A stretch of DNA of 64,000 bases from Pseudomonadota bacterium (GTDB lineage Bacteria; Pseudomonadota; Gammaproteobacteria; JAADHS01): contig JAKACW010000011.1 in the NCBI GenBank assembly GCA_021821045.1, positions 16,245 to 80,244 on the forward strand. Direction: 5' to 3'. Numbering within the stretch: the first letter of the stretch is position 1; each line of letters opens with the position of its first letter. Of the stretch, positions 25,560 to 34,528 are shown piece by piece. The translations under genes and the position numbers were made by a program. A model generated the notes under the pieces. That model saw only the letters and a program-made list of their open reading frames with translations. It was not told the origin of the DNA and ran no database searches.

Positions 25560-25590
25560 ACGCGACGAGTCCGCTCGCCGCGTTTTTTTC
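25560..25590. terminator. Displaced tRNA terminator, probably bidirectional
   Basis: CGCG-A-CGAG (25561-25569), loop TCCG, CTCG-C-CGCG (25574-25582), followed by seven T and preceded by seven A. It lies 35 bases past attR, so before integration it would have ended the tRNA operon. On the other strand it ends the gene at 25608. Confidence 0.85.
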
Positions 25591-25607
25591 TGATCAAAAA
25601 ATTTAGA

Positions 25608-25967
25608 TTATTGAGTCGTGACCGCCGGCCACTTACCGCCTTCTTGAATCACGGTGTTCGACGCGTGACCGACGGTGTGGATGTTGATGACGATTTCACG
25701 ATATTTTTGGCCGTCAACGATCCATTCCCGCGCGGCGCGAACGGTGCAGTCGCCACGCACTTCGGCGCATTCGACTTCGGCGTCGATAGGCGCGTCGAAT
25801 GCCTTTTCGACGGCGCTCTTTACGGCGCTTAACGTGTCTTTATTCAGATTCAAATTGCCCAGCCAGTTGGGCGCACTCAAATTGACGGCAGCAGCGGCTG
25901 CGCCATGCGTGAAAGCGGCGAACAACAGCGCCGCACACGCACTCACCGTGGCAGATGTGTTTTTCAC
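25608..25967 (-). CDS. Small secreted protein of unknown function
   Basis: 119 residues from GTG, with GGGGGA upstream. A signal peptide (ATVSACAALLFAAFTHGAAA) precedes an 85-residue mature part containing two cysteines (VECAEVRGDC) that could form a disulphide. No family recognised. Single-gene unit with a bidirectional terminator behind it. Confidence 0.75.
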   Translation of the reverse strand: MKNTSATVSACAALLFAAFTHGAAAAAVNLSAPNWLGNLNLNKDTLSAVKSAVEKAFDAPIDAEVECAEVRGDCTVRAAREWIVDGQKYREIVINIHTVGHASNTVIQEGGKWPAVTTQ

Positions 25968-26408
25968 GACGTCCCCCTAATAAGCAGCAGTTGGTACTCG
26001 ATTACGATTGTTATTCGCCGCAAAAACGCCACAGTGGATCGCCGTAGTGGATAACCCCCGCGCGCTAGCGGCAGGAGTGATGGTAACACACTTTTTTGGC
26101 GTGTCTTTAGGTGCCCTATTGCGAGCCCGCCTGGTCGCTGCTGTTCCCTGCTTGCCCATGGATAGGATGTGGAAAAACGCTATGGAGCGGGCATTGTTGC
26201 GGCGCTGAGTCTTGCGCCCTGTTCTCTGTCACGGTCAATTTTTACGTCACTTCCGGAGCCGGATTTGAGCTGGAACGGCTGCGGGTCAGGGGTAAAAGCC
26301 CAGCACCTGCGGTCGATATCGCTTGGGGAGCGCGGAACGAAAGTGCCGCGATCGAGGTACACTTTGCCCCGAGTCTTGCTAGACGATCAATTGCCAAGGA
26401 TGTGAACC
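25968..26408. other. Non-coding gap
   Basis: 441 bases between divergent genes. It should hold the promoters of both. Short frames on each strand have no ribosome site or recognisable protein, and I see no strong promoter, hairpin or RNA gene. Confidence 0.5.
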
Positions 26409-26807
26409 ATGCCAGGACAAGTATTGCAGCGCATTCTTTATGTCGAGGACGAGCCCGATATCCAGGCGGTCGTTCGATTAGCGCTGGAGAATATCGGCGG
26501 TTATACGCTTGAGATTTGCAGCTCGGGCCAGGAAGCGATCGCCAGAGGCGAGGCATTCAAGCCGGATATGTTGTTGCTCGATGTCATGATGCCGGGACTC
26601 GATGGCCCGACGACCCTGAAGGAGTTGCGCAAGAAGCCGTCCCTCGCAGACAAACCCGCTGTTTTTATGACGGCGAAAGTGCAACCGCAGGAGGTTGCGC
26701 ACTACAAAGAGATCGGCGCCGTGGATGTCATCGTCAAGCCTTTTGATCCCACAACACTGTCCGATGACGTCAACAGGATCTACCAGAAGTGGCTAGAGAG
26801 CCGTTGA
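26409..26807 (+). CDS. CheY-like response regulator, receiver only
   Basis: 132 residues: the acidic pocket EDEP near the N-terminus, the phospho-accepting Asp in LLLDVMMPG, the switch Thr in FMTAKVQ and Lys in VIVKPFDP. No output domain, so it signals by protein contact. AAGGAT precedes the ATG. It is followed 61 bases later by an HPt protein, suggesting a phosphorelay pair without a local kinase. Confidence 0.93.
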   Translation: MPGQVLQRILYVEDEPDIQAVVRLALENIGGYTLEICSSGQEAIARGEAFKPDMLLLDVMMPGLDGPTTLKELRKKPSLADKPAVFMTAKVQPQEVAHYKEIGAVDVIVKPFDPTTLSDDVNRIYQKWLESR

Positions 26808-26868
26808 TGCATATGCAGACTGACCGCGGGCCTAAGCACGGCGCGAATCGATAAAGGAACCACAAACC

Positions 26869-27222
26869 ATGGCGGCGGACAAAGTTACGTTGGACGAACA
26901 ACTGGCCGAGCTTCGCAGAACCTATGTCGCCCAGTTGCCTGCCAAGGTAAAGGAACTGCGAGCAGCGCATGCCGCGGCGTTCGATGCCGACTTCGACCAA
27001 GACGCTCAGTTTAAGTATTACCGGCTGGCCCACAGTCTGGCCGGTTCTGGCGCGATTTATGGGTTTCAAGTGATCGGGGACAAAGCGCGCCAGCTCGAGC
27101 AGCTTTTGAAGCCCCATGCCGAACTGGCCGAGTCGCCCCCGGCAACCGTTGTACGGGCCGCCGTCGCCCACCTCGACGACCTCGAGGTCTTGGTTCGAGA
27201 GTCGTGTTCCGCGCCCGCCTAA
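26869..27222 (+). CDS. HPt domain phosphotransfer protein
   Basis: 117 residues, four-helix type, with the phospho-accepting His in AHSLAGSGAIYGF, the hallmark of histidine phosphotransfer domains. AAAGGAA precedes the ATG. Probable partner of the adjacent receiver protein and of a hybrid kinase elsewhere. Confidence 0.88.
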   Translation: MAADKVTLDEQLAELRRTYVAQLPAKVKELRAAHAAAFDADFDQDAQFKYYRLAHSLAGSGAIYGFQVIGDKARQLEQLLKPHAELAESPPATVVRAAVAHLDDLEVLVRESCSAPA

Positions 27223-27436
27223 AGCACCACGAAGACGTTGCCCGATAGGGCCTAATCCCGAGTTACTGTTTCGCTGCACCGTCGCCATCTCGCGGGTTCA
27301 TTCGTGTACCTATTGCAAAAAAGCGTTTAAAGAGTAAGATAATAAGACCCTATTAAACGAAAGGGTAATAGGGCTGGACCGCCGCCTATGCATCGAGCAG
27401 AACGGCGGAACCGCGTAACGGTGAGGAGAGAGACAG

Positions 27437-27535
27437 ATGAAAAAAAATCGCATGGCGGGGGACGATGATGCCCCCATTGTGATCGGCTCGGCCGCGATTG
27501 TATTTCTGCTGATGTTGTTGGCGATGACGTTCTAG
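27437..27535 (+). CDS. Small single-membrane-segment peptide
   Basis: 32 codons starting at ATG 27437 with GAGGAGAG nine bases upstream. An acidic-basic N-terminus (KKNRMAGDDDAP) is followed by one hydrophobic segment (IVIGSAAIVFLLMLLAM) and ends in TF. The strong ribosome site and clean membrane segment make it a plausible small membrane protein, but there is no homology evidence. Confidence 0.5.
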   Translation: MKKNRMAGDDDAPIVIGSAAIVFLLMLLAMTF

Positions 27536-27581
27536 CGGCCTTTTCGCGTTCCGCCGTTACGATCAGCTGCGGCGGGCAGGG

Positions 27582-27610
27582 CCCTGATCCGGACACCGTC
27601 CGGATCAGGG
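27582..27610. terminator. Strong hairpin between converging genes
   Basis: CCCTGATCCGGA pairs perfectly with TCCGGATCAGGG across a five-base loop: 12 base pairs. No T run follows on either strand, so termination efficiency is uncertain. It sits between the stops of the small peptide and the PPIase gene. Confidence 0.5.
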
Positions 27611-27623
27611 CGGCAACAGGCGG

Positions 27624-28430
27624 CTAGGGAAGCGACACGTTTATGTTCGCTTTCTCCTTCGCCGCTTGAATGTGCAGAGTAATTCGGTTGTTCTCCAGAA
27701 TGGGTTTGATCTGATCTTTAACCGCTTCCAGCGTCGGGGGCGTGTACGGTCGGGTTTCGTCCACCGCAAGCACGTGCCAACCGGCCGGCGTGCGTACGGG
27801 GGCCGCGGCGACCTCACCGGTTTTTAAGTTTTTTACGGCTGCCGCGATGGGCGGCGGCATTTGGTCGGGACTCATCCAGTTCAGTTTCGCGCTATTGGGT
27901 TTAACGCCTGGGCGTGTTTTCAAGTCCTCGAACTTCGCCCCTTTCGCCATCTCCTCGCGCAGCGTATCCGCGAGCAATTCGTCGTCAGTCACCAGATTGC
28001 TCAGCCTATAATCTTGTTTGGGAAGTTCATCCAACCGCTTTTGATAGGCCTCTTTGACCTCCTCGTCGGTCACGGGCTGATCGGTCAGCAGTTGACGCAC
28101 CAAGGCGTTGGCGAGGGTGCTGCGGCGTTGATTTTCGATTTCCGCCGCGATGGCGGGTCGCTCGGCGAACCCCTTGGCTTTGGCTTCTTGGGCCATCACC
28201 TCCAGGTTGATCATCTCATCGAGTAACGTCTTGTCGGTGGTGGTGGCGCTGGTTCGGCCGACTTTGTATGCGTCGAGGTGGGCGCGGGTGATGGCGACGC
28301 CATTGACCGTCGCTAGCGCATCATCCGCGACGGCGAGCGTTGACAGAACGGTGCAAAAAAAAGCGCCAATCAGCGCGGTCAGCCCCGCGCGGCGCGGTGT
28401 ACTGATTATCCGAGCGGTTTTTTGGTTCAT
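27624..28430 (-). CDS. Periplasmic parvulin-type peptidyl-prolyl isomerase
   Basis: 268 residues. A signal peptide (GLTALIGAFFCTVLSTLAVA) precedes an N-terminal SurA-like helical part (ATVNGVAITRAHLDAY), a central parvulin domain and a C-terminal helix. Parvulin features visible are the LNWMSPDQMPPPIAAAVKNL and PVRTPAGWHVLAVDET blocks. It would assist folding of exported proteins. The yciI gene lies just upstream on the same strand. Confidence 0.9.
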   Translation of the reverse strand: MNQKTARIISTPRRAGLTALIGAFFCTVLSTLAVADDALATVNGVAITRAHLDAYKVGRTSATTTDKTLLDEMINLEVMAQEAKAKGFAERPAIAAEIENQRRSTLANALVRQLLTDQPVTDEEVKEAYQKRLDELPKQDYRLSNLVTDDELLADTLREEMAKGAKFEDLKTRPGVKPNSAKLNWMSPDQMPPPIAAAVKNLKTGEVAAAPVRTPAGWHVLAVDETRPYTPPTLEAVKDQIKPILENNRITLHIQAAKEKANINVSLP

Positions 28431-28452
28431 GGTCTCTCCCTGACTGATTGAT

Positions 28453-28752
28453 TCACGGCAGTACTTTCAAAAACGGCTTGACGGTGACTCTGGCATATAC
28501 GCCGGCATGGCGATAGGGGTCATCATTGGCCCACGCCGTCGCCTCGTCGAGAGATGGGAATTCCGCAACCACCAGGCTGCCGGAAAAACCCGCCGCGCCG
28601 GGGTCGGCGCTGTCGATGGCCGGGTGCGGCCCCGCTAAGATCAATCGCCCCTGGTTGCGCAGTTGCTCTAGCCGGGCCAAATGAGCCGGCCGGGTGGCTC
28701 GGCGCTTTTCCAACGAATCGGCCGCGTCCTCGGCGATGACGGCGTATAACAT
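28453..28752 (-). CDS. yciI: YciI family protein
   Basis: 99 residues with the family features [28 protein letters not shown], a [10 protein letters not shown] turn and a C-terminal [16 protein letters not shown] stretch. The ferredoxin-like fold carries a proposed His-Asp active site. AGGAGGAG precedes the ATG. It lies between yciB and the PPIase, as in many gammaproteobacteria. Molecular role not settled. Confidence 0.93.
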   Translation of the reverse strand: MLYAVIAEDAADSLEKRRATRPAHLARLEQLRNQGRLILAGPHPAIDSADPGAAGFSGSLVVAEFPSLDEATAWANDDPYRHAGVYARVTVKPFLKVLP

Positions 28753-28764
28753 AGCACTCTCCTC

Positions 28765-29322
28765 CTATGAGCCGTTGCGGGGCGGTTCGTCGGCCTCGGG
28801 CTTGATATGACGGGCGATGAAGAAGCCTTGAATCAACACGAATCCAAACGTCAACGCCAGCATGCCGAAAAGCTTAAAGTTCACCCAAGTATCGGTGTCG
28901 AACGTGTAGACCACATACAGATTGGCAGCGCCGAGCACGGCGAAGAACACCACCCAACTCATATTGAGGCGAAGCCAGATCGATTCAGGAAGACTCACCG
29001 TGGTTCCGAGCATGCGTTGAATGATCGGCTTTTTACCGATGAACTGACTGCCGAGAAAAGCCACCGCGAAGAGCCAATTCACAACGGTCGGTTTCCATTT
29101 GATGAAGGTTTCGTCTTGCAAATAAAGCGTCGCGCCGCCCATCACGACCAGCAATACCAGGGTAATGATATGAGCGTTTTCGATGCGGCGATTCTTGAGC
29201 CAGGTATAACCGACTTGCGCGATGCCCGCGACGATAGCAACGACAGTGGCGACATAAATATCGCTTGTTTTGTAGGCGATAAAAAACAATATGACAGGAA
29301 AAAAATCAAATAGGAATTTCAT
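28765..29322 (-). CDS. yciB: Inner-membrane septation protein A homolog (YciB)
   Basis: 185 residues with five or six membrane segments (KFLFDFFPVILFFIAY, IYVATVVAIVAGIAQVGY, and three more). The family signature NSWR-like MSWVVFFAVLGAANLYV is present. YciB contributes to cell-envelope synthesis and division in enterobacteria. It is the first gene of the yciB-yciI-PPIase set. Confidence 0.94.
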   Translation of the reverse strand: MKFLFDFFPVILFFIAYKTSDIYVATVVAIVAGIAQVGYTWLKNRRIENAHIITLVLLVVMGGATLYLQDETFIKWKPTVVNWLFAVAFLGSQFIGKKPIIQRMLGTTVSLPESIWLRLNMSWVVFFAVLGAANLYVVYTFDTDTWVNFKLFGMLALTFGFVLIQGFFIARHIKPEADEPPRNGS

Positions 29323-29360
29323 GCGCTGGGCTTGTCTAATTAAGATCGAATTTTTGCGAG

Positions 29361-29386
29361 AATGCGGTATGATACCGCATTTTTTT
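29361..29386. terminator. Hairpin and T run between divergent genes
   Basis: ATGCGGT (29362-29368) and ACCGCAT (29374-29380), five-base loop, then seven T. It is upstream of the yciO-type gene and downstream of no forward gene. It may act as a leader attenuator or operator; TATGAT inside it could also be a -10 element. Confidence 0.4.
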
Positions 29387-29417
29387 CAGGTCACATAAGG
29401 CAATTTACGGCATAGCC

Positions 29418-30041
29418 ATGGCGCAGCTTTTTCACGTCCATCCGGAGAATCCACAGCGGCGCTTGTTGGCCCAGGCGGCGGACTGCCTGCGGCGGGGCGG
29501 GATCATCGTTTATCCGACCGATTCCTGCTACGCGTTGGGTTGTCATATCGGCGATCAAGACGCCATGCAGCGCATGCGCGCCGTGCGGCGGCTGGATGAC
29601 AAGCATCATTTCACGCTGCTGTGCCGTGACCTGTCCGAGATCGCGACTTACGCCAAGGTGGAAAACAGCGCCTATCGCTTACTAAAAGCGCTCACCCCAG
29701 GGCCGTACACGTTTATCCTCAGGGCAAGCAGGGAAGTCCCGCGCCGATTGCAGAATCCCAAGCGCAAGACCATTGGCATTCGGGTGCCGGCGCACAAGAT
29801 TGCGCAAGAGTTGCTCTCCGAATTGGGCGAGCCTTTCTTGACCACGAGCTTGGTGCTGCCAGGGGCGGAACTGGCCATGACGGATCCGGAAGAGATTCGC
29901 GATGCGCTAAATCATGCGGTGGATCTCGTTATCGATGGTGGCGCATGCGGCGTCGAAGAAACCAGCGTGGTGGACTTGTCGGAAGAGGTTCCCGAACTCG
30001 TGCGGCGCGGCAAAGGCGATGTGACGATGTTCGAAGAATAG
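29418..30041 (+). CDS. YciO/Sua5-YrdC family protein
   Basis: 207 residues with the YrdC fold: GGIIVYPTDSCYALGC, KHHFTLLC and TPGPYTFILRA. The sequence is closer to YciO than to TsaC, which makes threonylcarbamoyl-AMP for tRNA t6A. Whether it has that activity is uncertain. It begins the set that continues with the M50 protease, trpS, scpA, scpB and rluB, an order typical of gammaproteobacteria. Confidence 0.9.
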   Translation: MAQLFHVHPENPQRRLLAQAADCLRRGGIIVYPTDSCYALGCHIGDQDAMQRMRAVRRLDDKHHFTLLCRDLSEIATYAKVENSAYRLLKALTPGPYTFILRASREVPRRLQNPKRKTIGIRVPAHKIAQELLSELGEPFLTTSLVLPGAELAMTDPEEIRDALNHAVDLVIDGGACGVEETSVVDLSEEVPELVRRGKGDVTMFEE

Positions 30042-30048
30042 GCGGATC

Positions 30049-30702
30049 ATGAACGAACTCAGTTTTTTGCAGACGGTTGCGGTGTGGGCTTTGCCCGTTA
30101 TTTTCGCCATCACTGTTCATGAAGTGGCTCACGGCTGGATGGCTAAACGCTTTGGCGATCCCACCGCGGATATGCTCGGTCGTCTGACGCTCAATCCGGT
30201 CAAGCACATCGACCCCATAGGCACGGTGGCGGTGCCGCTCATCCTGCTGTGGCTGGGCGGACTGTTGTTCGGTTGGGCAAAACCGGTGCCCGTAGCCACC
30301 GAAAATTTTCGGCGGCCGAAGCAGGACATGGCGTGGGTTGCCGCGGCGGGCCCGGCGTCGAATCTGATCATGGCGCTGCTGTGGGGGATGATATTCAAGT
30401 TGGGCGCCGCCTTGGGCGGATCACTGGCTTGGGTCGCCATCCCGCTGATGTACATGGGTCTGGCGGGAATGCAGATCAACATCATTCTGGCGGTGCTCAA
30501 TCTGTTGCCGTTTCCGCCCTTGGACGGCGGGCGGGTGTTAAGCGGATTCTTGCCGGACAAATGGGCGAACCAGTACAACCGGATCGAACCTTACGGCTTG
30601 TTGATTCTGTTGGTTCTGCTGGCCAGCGGCGCATTGGGAACCCTACTGCAACCGCTGGTGACCGGCGCCTACACAATTCTCGAGAAAGTACTTCAACTCT
30701 AG
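30049..30702 (+). CDS. Site-2 protease family (M50) membrane metalloprotease
   Basis: 217 residues with four or five membrane segments. The zinc motif HEVAHGW lies in the first, and the third ligand motif LPFPPLDGGRVLSG in the fourth. No PDZ domain, so this is the short form of the family, not RseP. Starts eight bases after the yciO-type gene. Substrate unknown. Confidence 0.92.
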   Translation: MNELSFLQTVAVWALPVIFAITVHEVAHGWMAKRFGDPTADMLGRLTLNPVKHIDPIGTVAVPLILLWLGGLLFGWAKPVPVATENFRRPKQDMAWVAAAGPASNLIMALLWGMIFKLGAALGGSLAWVAIPLMYMGLAGMQINIILAVLNLLPFPPLDGGRVLSGFLPDKWANQYNRIEPYGLLILLVLLASGALGTLLQPLVTGAYTILEKVLQL

Positions 30703-30786
30703 CGGGCTGCCGGACCCGGCGGCGATGCGTATAATAGCGGGCCACGCAGCGAACACATTTTCACTTCACGATATAGAGGCAAGGTT

Positions 30787-32007
30787 TTGACGACACCATC
30801 GGCTTTGGTTCCCAAGCGGGTACTTTCCGGCATGCGCCCGACGGGCCAGCTGCATTTGGGTCACTATCACGGCGTCGTGAAGAACTGGGTGAAGCTGCAG
30901 CATGAATACGACTGTTACTTCTTCGTTGCCGATTGGCACGCCCTGACCACCGACTACGAGTCCCCTCATCGCCTGTCCGAGTACAGCTGGGAAATGGTGA
31001 TCGATTGGCTGGCGGCGGGCGTGAACCCGGGTTCGGCCAAGGTGTTCATTCAATCCCGCGTGCCGGAACATGCCGAGCTGCACTTGTTGCTGTCCATGAT
31101 GACGCCGCTGGGCTGGTTGGAGCGGGTGCCGACATACAAGGATCAGCAAGAGAAACTAAGAGAGAAAGATCTTGCAACCTACGGATTTCTCGGATATCCG
31201 CTGCTGCAGAGTGCGGACATTCTTATCTACAAATCGACCATGGTCCCGGTGGGCGAGGATCAAGTGTCCCATATCGAACTGACCCGCGAAGTGGCGCGGC
31301 GCTTCAATTATCTCTACGGTCGGGAGCCCAATTTCGAGGACAACGCCCTCGCGGCCGTCAAAAAGATGGGCAAAAAGAATAGCAAGCTTTATCAAGAGTT
31401 GCGCAAGAAATTTCAAGAGCAAGGTGATCAAGAAGCGCTGGCGACGGCGCGCGAGTTGGTTAAGTCCCAGCAGAATCTGACCCTGGGCGACCGCGAGCGG
31501 TTATTTGGCTATCTCGACGGAACCGGCAAGGTGATTCTGCCCGAACCCCAAGCCCTGCTGACCGTTGCGTCTAAAATGCCCGGGTTGGACGGACAAAAGA
31601 TGTCGAAGTCCTATGGCAACACGATTACCTTGCGGGAGGATCGCGCCTCCATAGAGCAAAAGGTTCGCACCATGCCCACTGACCCGGCGCGGGTGCGGCG
31701 CACCGATCCGGGCGATCCGGACAAATGTCCCGTCTGGCAGTTGCACCAAGTCTATTCGAACCCCGAGACCAAACAGTGGGTCCAGAAGGGGTGTCGCGAA
31801 GCCGGCATCGGTTGTCTCGACTGCAAGCAGCCCGTGATCGACGCCATCGACGCCGAGCTGGCGCCCATGCGCGAGCGCGCCTTGGAATACCAGCAAAATC
31901 CCACCCTGGTGCGAAAAATCCTCACCGAGGGTTGCGAACAGGCGCGTACTGTGGCAAAAGAGACGCTGGATGAAGTTCGCCAGGCCATGGGCCTGAACTA
32001 TCGCTAG
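30787..32007 (+). CDS. trpS: Tryptophan-tRNA ligase
   Basis: 406 residues. Class I signatures: HLGHYHG near the N-terminus and KMSKSYGN. There is an insertion between the Rossmann half and KMSKS (AVKKMGKKNSKLYQELRK), as in the longer TrpRS group of non-enteric gammaproteobacteria. The start is TTG (30787); no ATG exists before the catalytic HIGH region. AAGG lies nearby upstream. Confidence 0.97.
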   Translation: MTTPSALVPKRVLSGMRPTGQLHLGHYHGVVKNWVKLQHEYDCYFFVADWHALTTDYESPHRLSEYSWEMVIDWLAAGVNPGSAKVFIQSRVPEHAELHLLLSMMTPLGWLERVPTYKDQQEKLREKDLATYGFLGYPLLQSADILIYKSTMVPVGEDQVSHIELTREVARRFNYLYGREPNFEDNALAAVKKMGKKNSKLYQELRKKFQEQGDQEALATARELVKSQQNLTLGDRERLFGYLDGTGKVILPEPQALLTVASKMPGLDGQKMSKSYGNTITLREDRASIEQKVRTMPTDPARVRRTDPGDPDKCPVWQLHQVYSNPETKQWVQKGCREAGIGCLDCKQPVIDAIDAELAPMRERALEYQQNPTLVRKILTEGCEQARTVAKETLDEVRQAMGLNYR

Positions 32008-32030
32008 TTTTCAGGATTGCGCCACACAGC

Positions 32031-32882
32031 ATGACCCAAGAAACCCTAGATCCACCCGTCGCAGAGCCTGCCGCGGCGGTTCCCCACGCCATTGTTCTGG
32101 GAACGCCTCTGCTCAAGCTGCCGGAGGATCTATACATCCCGCCGGACGCATTGGAAATTTTTCTAGAGGCTTTCGAAGGTCCGCTGGACTTGTTGCTGTA
32201 TCTGATTCGGCGCCAAAACCTGGATATCCTCGACATCCCGATCGCGGAGATCACTCGCCAGTATGTCGATTACATCGAGCTGATGAGCGACTTGCGCTTG
32301 GAGCTGGCCGCCGAGTACTTGGTCATGGCGGCCATGCTGGCGGAGATCAAATCCCGCATGCTGTTGCCCCGGCCGATGGAAGAAGAGGGCGACGAAGAAG
32401 ATCCACGCGCCGAGTTGGTTCGCCGCTTACAGGAATACGAGCGTTTCAAGCAGGCGGCGGAGAATCTCAACAACATGCCCCAGCTGGGACGGGATATTTT
32501 CGAGGCCATGGCGGCGGTTCCGGCGTTGGACATCGAACGGCCCCAGCCGCAGGTGGAATTGCGCGAGATTTTGCTGGCATTGCGCGACGTGATGCAGCGG
32601 GCGGCCAATTTCACTCATCACCACGTTCAACTCGAGCCTTTGTCGGTGCGGGAGCGAATGTCCATCGTATTATCCGCTGTTCGTCCCGATAGCTACATCG
32701 ATTTCACCCGTTTGTTCGACGTTCAGGAAGGGCGCATGGGCGTGGTGGTGACCCTGCTGGCCATTCTTGAATTGGTCAAGGAATCACTGATCGAATTGGT
32801 GCAGAACGAGATGTACGGTCCTATTTACGTGAAGGCGGCACACCATGAGCATGAACCTACAGCAGCTGAAGAAAATCCTTGA
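32031..32882 (+). CDS. scpA: Segregation and condensation protein A
   Basis: 283 residues with the kleisin pattern: FEGPLDLLLYLIRRQNLDILD near the N-terminus, YLVMAAMLAEIKSRMLLP, and a C-terminal winged helix. It bridges SMC heads in the SMC-ScpAB complex. The 3' end overlaps scpB by 38 bases. Confidence 0.96.
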   Translation: MTQETLDPPVAEPAAAVPHAIVLGTPLLKLPEDLYIPPDALEIFLEAFEGPLDLLLYLIRRQNLDILDIPIAEITRQYVDYIELMSDLRLELAAEYLVMAAMLAEIKSRMLLPRPMEEEGDEEDPRAELVRRLQEYERFKQAAENLNNMPQLGRDIFEAMAAVPALDIERPQPQVELREILLALRDVMQRAANFTHHHVQLEPLSVRERMSIVLSAVRPDSYIDFTRLFDVQEGRMGVVVTLLAILELVKESLIELVQNEMYGPIYVKAAHHEHEPTAAEENP

Positions 32883-33537
32883 AGCCGCGCTGTTCGCGTC
32901 GACCCAGCCTTTGACGTTGGACAGGCTGACGGCGCTGTTCGCCGAGGACGAAGCGCCGAGCCGCGACGAACTGCGTGCCGCGCTTCAGGCACTGGGCGAG
33001 GAGTGCGAGCCGCGGGGCATCGAACTCAAGGAAGTGGGGTCCGGCTTCCGTATGCAAGTGAAAAAGGAACTGGGGCCGTGGATTGCGCGGCTGTGGGAAG
33101 AAAAGCCGCCCAAGTATTCTCGCGCAACTATGGAAACGCTGGCGTTGATCGCCTACAAACAGCCCATCACGCGGGCGGAGATCGAAGACGTGCGTGGGGT
33201 GGCGGTGAGTTCGCACATCATCAAGTCGCTTCTCGAACGCGAATGGATTCGCGTGGTCGGCCATCGCGACGTTCCGGGGAAGCCGGCATTGTTCGGCACG
33301 ACCCGCGCGTTTCTCGACTACTTCAACCTCAAAAGTCTGGACGAACTGCCGCCGCTGGCGGAGATCCGCAGTCTGGAGGACATCACGCTGCCGCCGGATA
33401 TCGAAGAAACGCTGGCCAAAGTGATGGCCGAGCATGCGGGCGCGGACGAGGGTGACGATGAGTCCTCGGAGGAGATCGCGGCCAACGACGAGGTCGAAGA
33501 CGCGGACGAACCCGCCTCGGCGAAGCTGCCGGCGTAG
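32845..33537 (+). CDS. scpB: Segregation and condensation protein B
   Basis: 230 residues with two winged-helix domains; LALIAYKQPITRAEIEDVRGV is the family signature and RPALFGTTRAFLDYF-type residues follow. The C-terminal 45 residues are strongly acidic and probably disordered. Partner of ScpA, whose gene it overlaps. Confidence 0.96.
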   Translation: MSMNLQQLKKILEAALFASTQPLTLDRLTALFAEDEAPSRDELRAALQALGEECEPRGIELKEVGSGFRMQVKKELGPWIARLWEEKPPKYSRATMETLALIAYKQPITRAEIEDVRGVAVSSHIIKSLLEREWIRVVGHRDVPGKPALFGTTRAFLDYFNLKSLDELPPLAEIRSLEDITLPPDIEETLAKVMAEHAGADEGDDESSEEIAANDEVEDADEPASAKLPA

Positions 33538-33568
33538 GTGACGGCACGACTAATTCAATAATCATCCC

Positions 33569-34528
33569 GTGGAACGACTACACAAGCTCTTGGCCCAGGC
33601 CGGCTACGGCTCTCGGCGCCAGATCGAAACCTGGATTCAAGCCGGCCGCGTCACGGTTAACGGTCAACCCGCTGCCGTCGGCGCGTCTGTGCAAGGTGAT
33701 GAAACGATCTGTATCGATGGTCAGCCGGTCAGACTGAACCGCGTCGGCGAGCGCGGTTATCAAGTGCTGCTCTACCACAAGCCCGACGGCGAAGTGGTGA
33801 CGCAAAAGGATCCCGAAGGACGGCCCACCGTGTTCGAGCATTTGCCGCGGCCCAAGGGCGGCAAATGGATCGCCGTGGGACGATTGGATATCAATTCGAG
33901 CGGTCTGCTGCTCTTCACCAACGACGGCGAGTTGGCCAATGGGCTGATGCATCCGTCCGCGCAAGTCGAGCGCGAGTATGCAGTGCGTGTGCGTGGCGAG
34001 GTGACGCCGGAGATCCTCACGCGTCTGACCCGCGGGGTTGAGTTGGAGGATGGGCCGGCGCGCTTCAAAGCGATCCAGGAGCGGGGCGGCACGGGATCCA
34101 ATCAATGGTTCCACGTAATCCTCAGCGAAGGTCGCAACCGGGAAGTGCGGCGGCTGTGGGCTAGCCAGGGCATTACGGTGTCGCGCTTGATGCGGGTCCG
34201 TTATGGGCCGCTTGCCTTGCCCCCGCAACTGCGCCGCGGCCGCTCGCGCTTGGCCACCGACGAGGAGGTGGCCGCGCTGCGACAGGCTGCCGGCCTGGCG
34301 GAAGTGCCTGCACCCATCGTCAAAACTAAAAAGCCATCAGAACAAAAAGGAAAAAAGGCGCCTCGTTCAGTCCCTTCCGCGCCAGCCGATAAAAGGCCAA
34401 GAGCACGGTCGGATGGCCGTGGCACGCGACAAGGCGGGAGAGACCATGAGCGAGGAAAAGAAAGTCCTTCACGAAGAACGTCGGCGCAATCAAAGAAAAG
34501 CGCTCAACATAAAGCGCGGCGGCGTTGA
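33569..34528 (+). CDS. rluB: 23S rRNA pseudouridine synthase B
   Basis: 319 residues from GTG 33569. An S4 domain (MERLHKLLAQAGYGSRRQIE) precedes a RsuA-type catalytic domain with the active-site block GRLDINSSGLLLFTNDGELAN and GRNREVRRLW. The C-terminal 75 residues are Lys/Arg/Ser-rich and low complexity, as in RluB orthologs. It modifies U2605 of 23S rRNA in E. coli. The 3' end overlaps the PilZ gene by 83 bases. Confidence 0.95.
   Translation: MERLHKLLAQAGYGSRRQIETWIQAGRVTVNGQPAAVGASVQGDETICIDGQPVRLNRVGERGYQVLLYHKPDGEVVTQKDPEGRPTVFEHLPRPKGGKWIAVGRLDINSSGLLLFTNDGELANGLMHPSAQVEREYAVRVRGEVTPEILTRLTRGVELEDGPARFKAIQERGGTGSNQWFHVILSEGRNREVRRLWASQGITVSRLMRVRYGPLALPPQLRRGRSRLATDEEVAALRQAAGLAEVPAPIVKTKKPSEQKGKKAPRSVPSAPADKRPRARSDGRGTRQGGRDHERGKESPSRRTSAQSKKSAQHKARRR

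Noticed and set aside
25977..26159. 60-codon reverse frame in the gap after attR
   Set aside because: No ribosome site and a composition typical of a chance frame.
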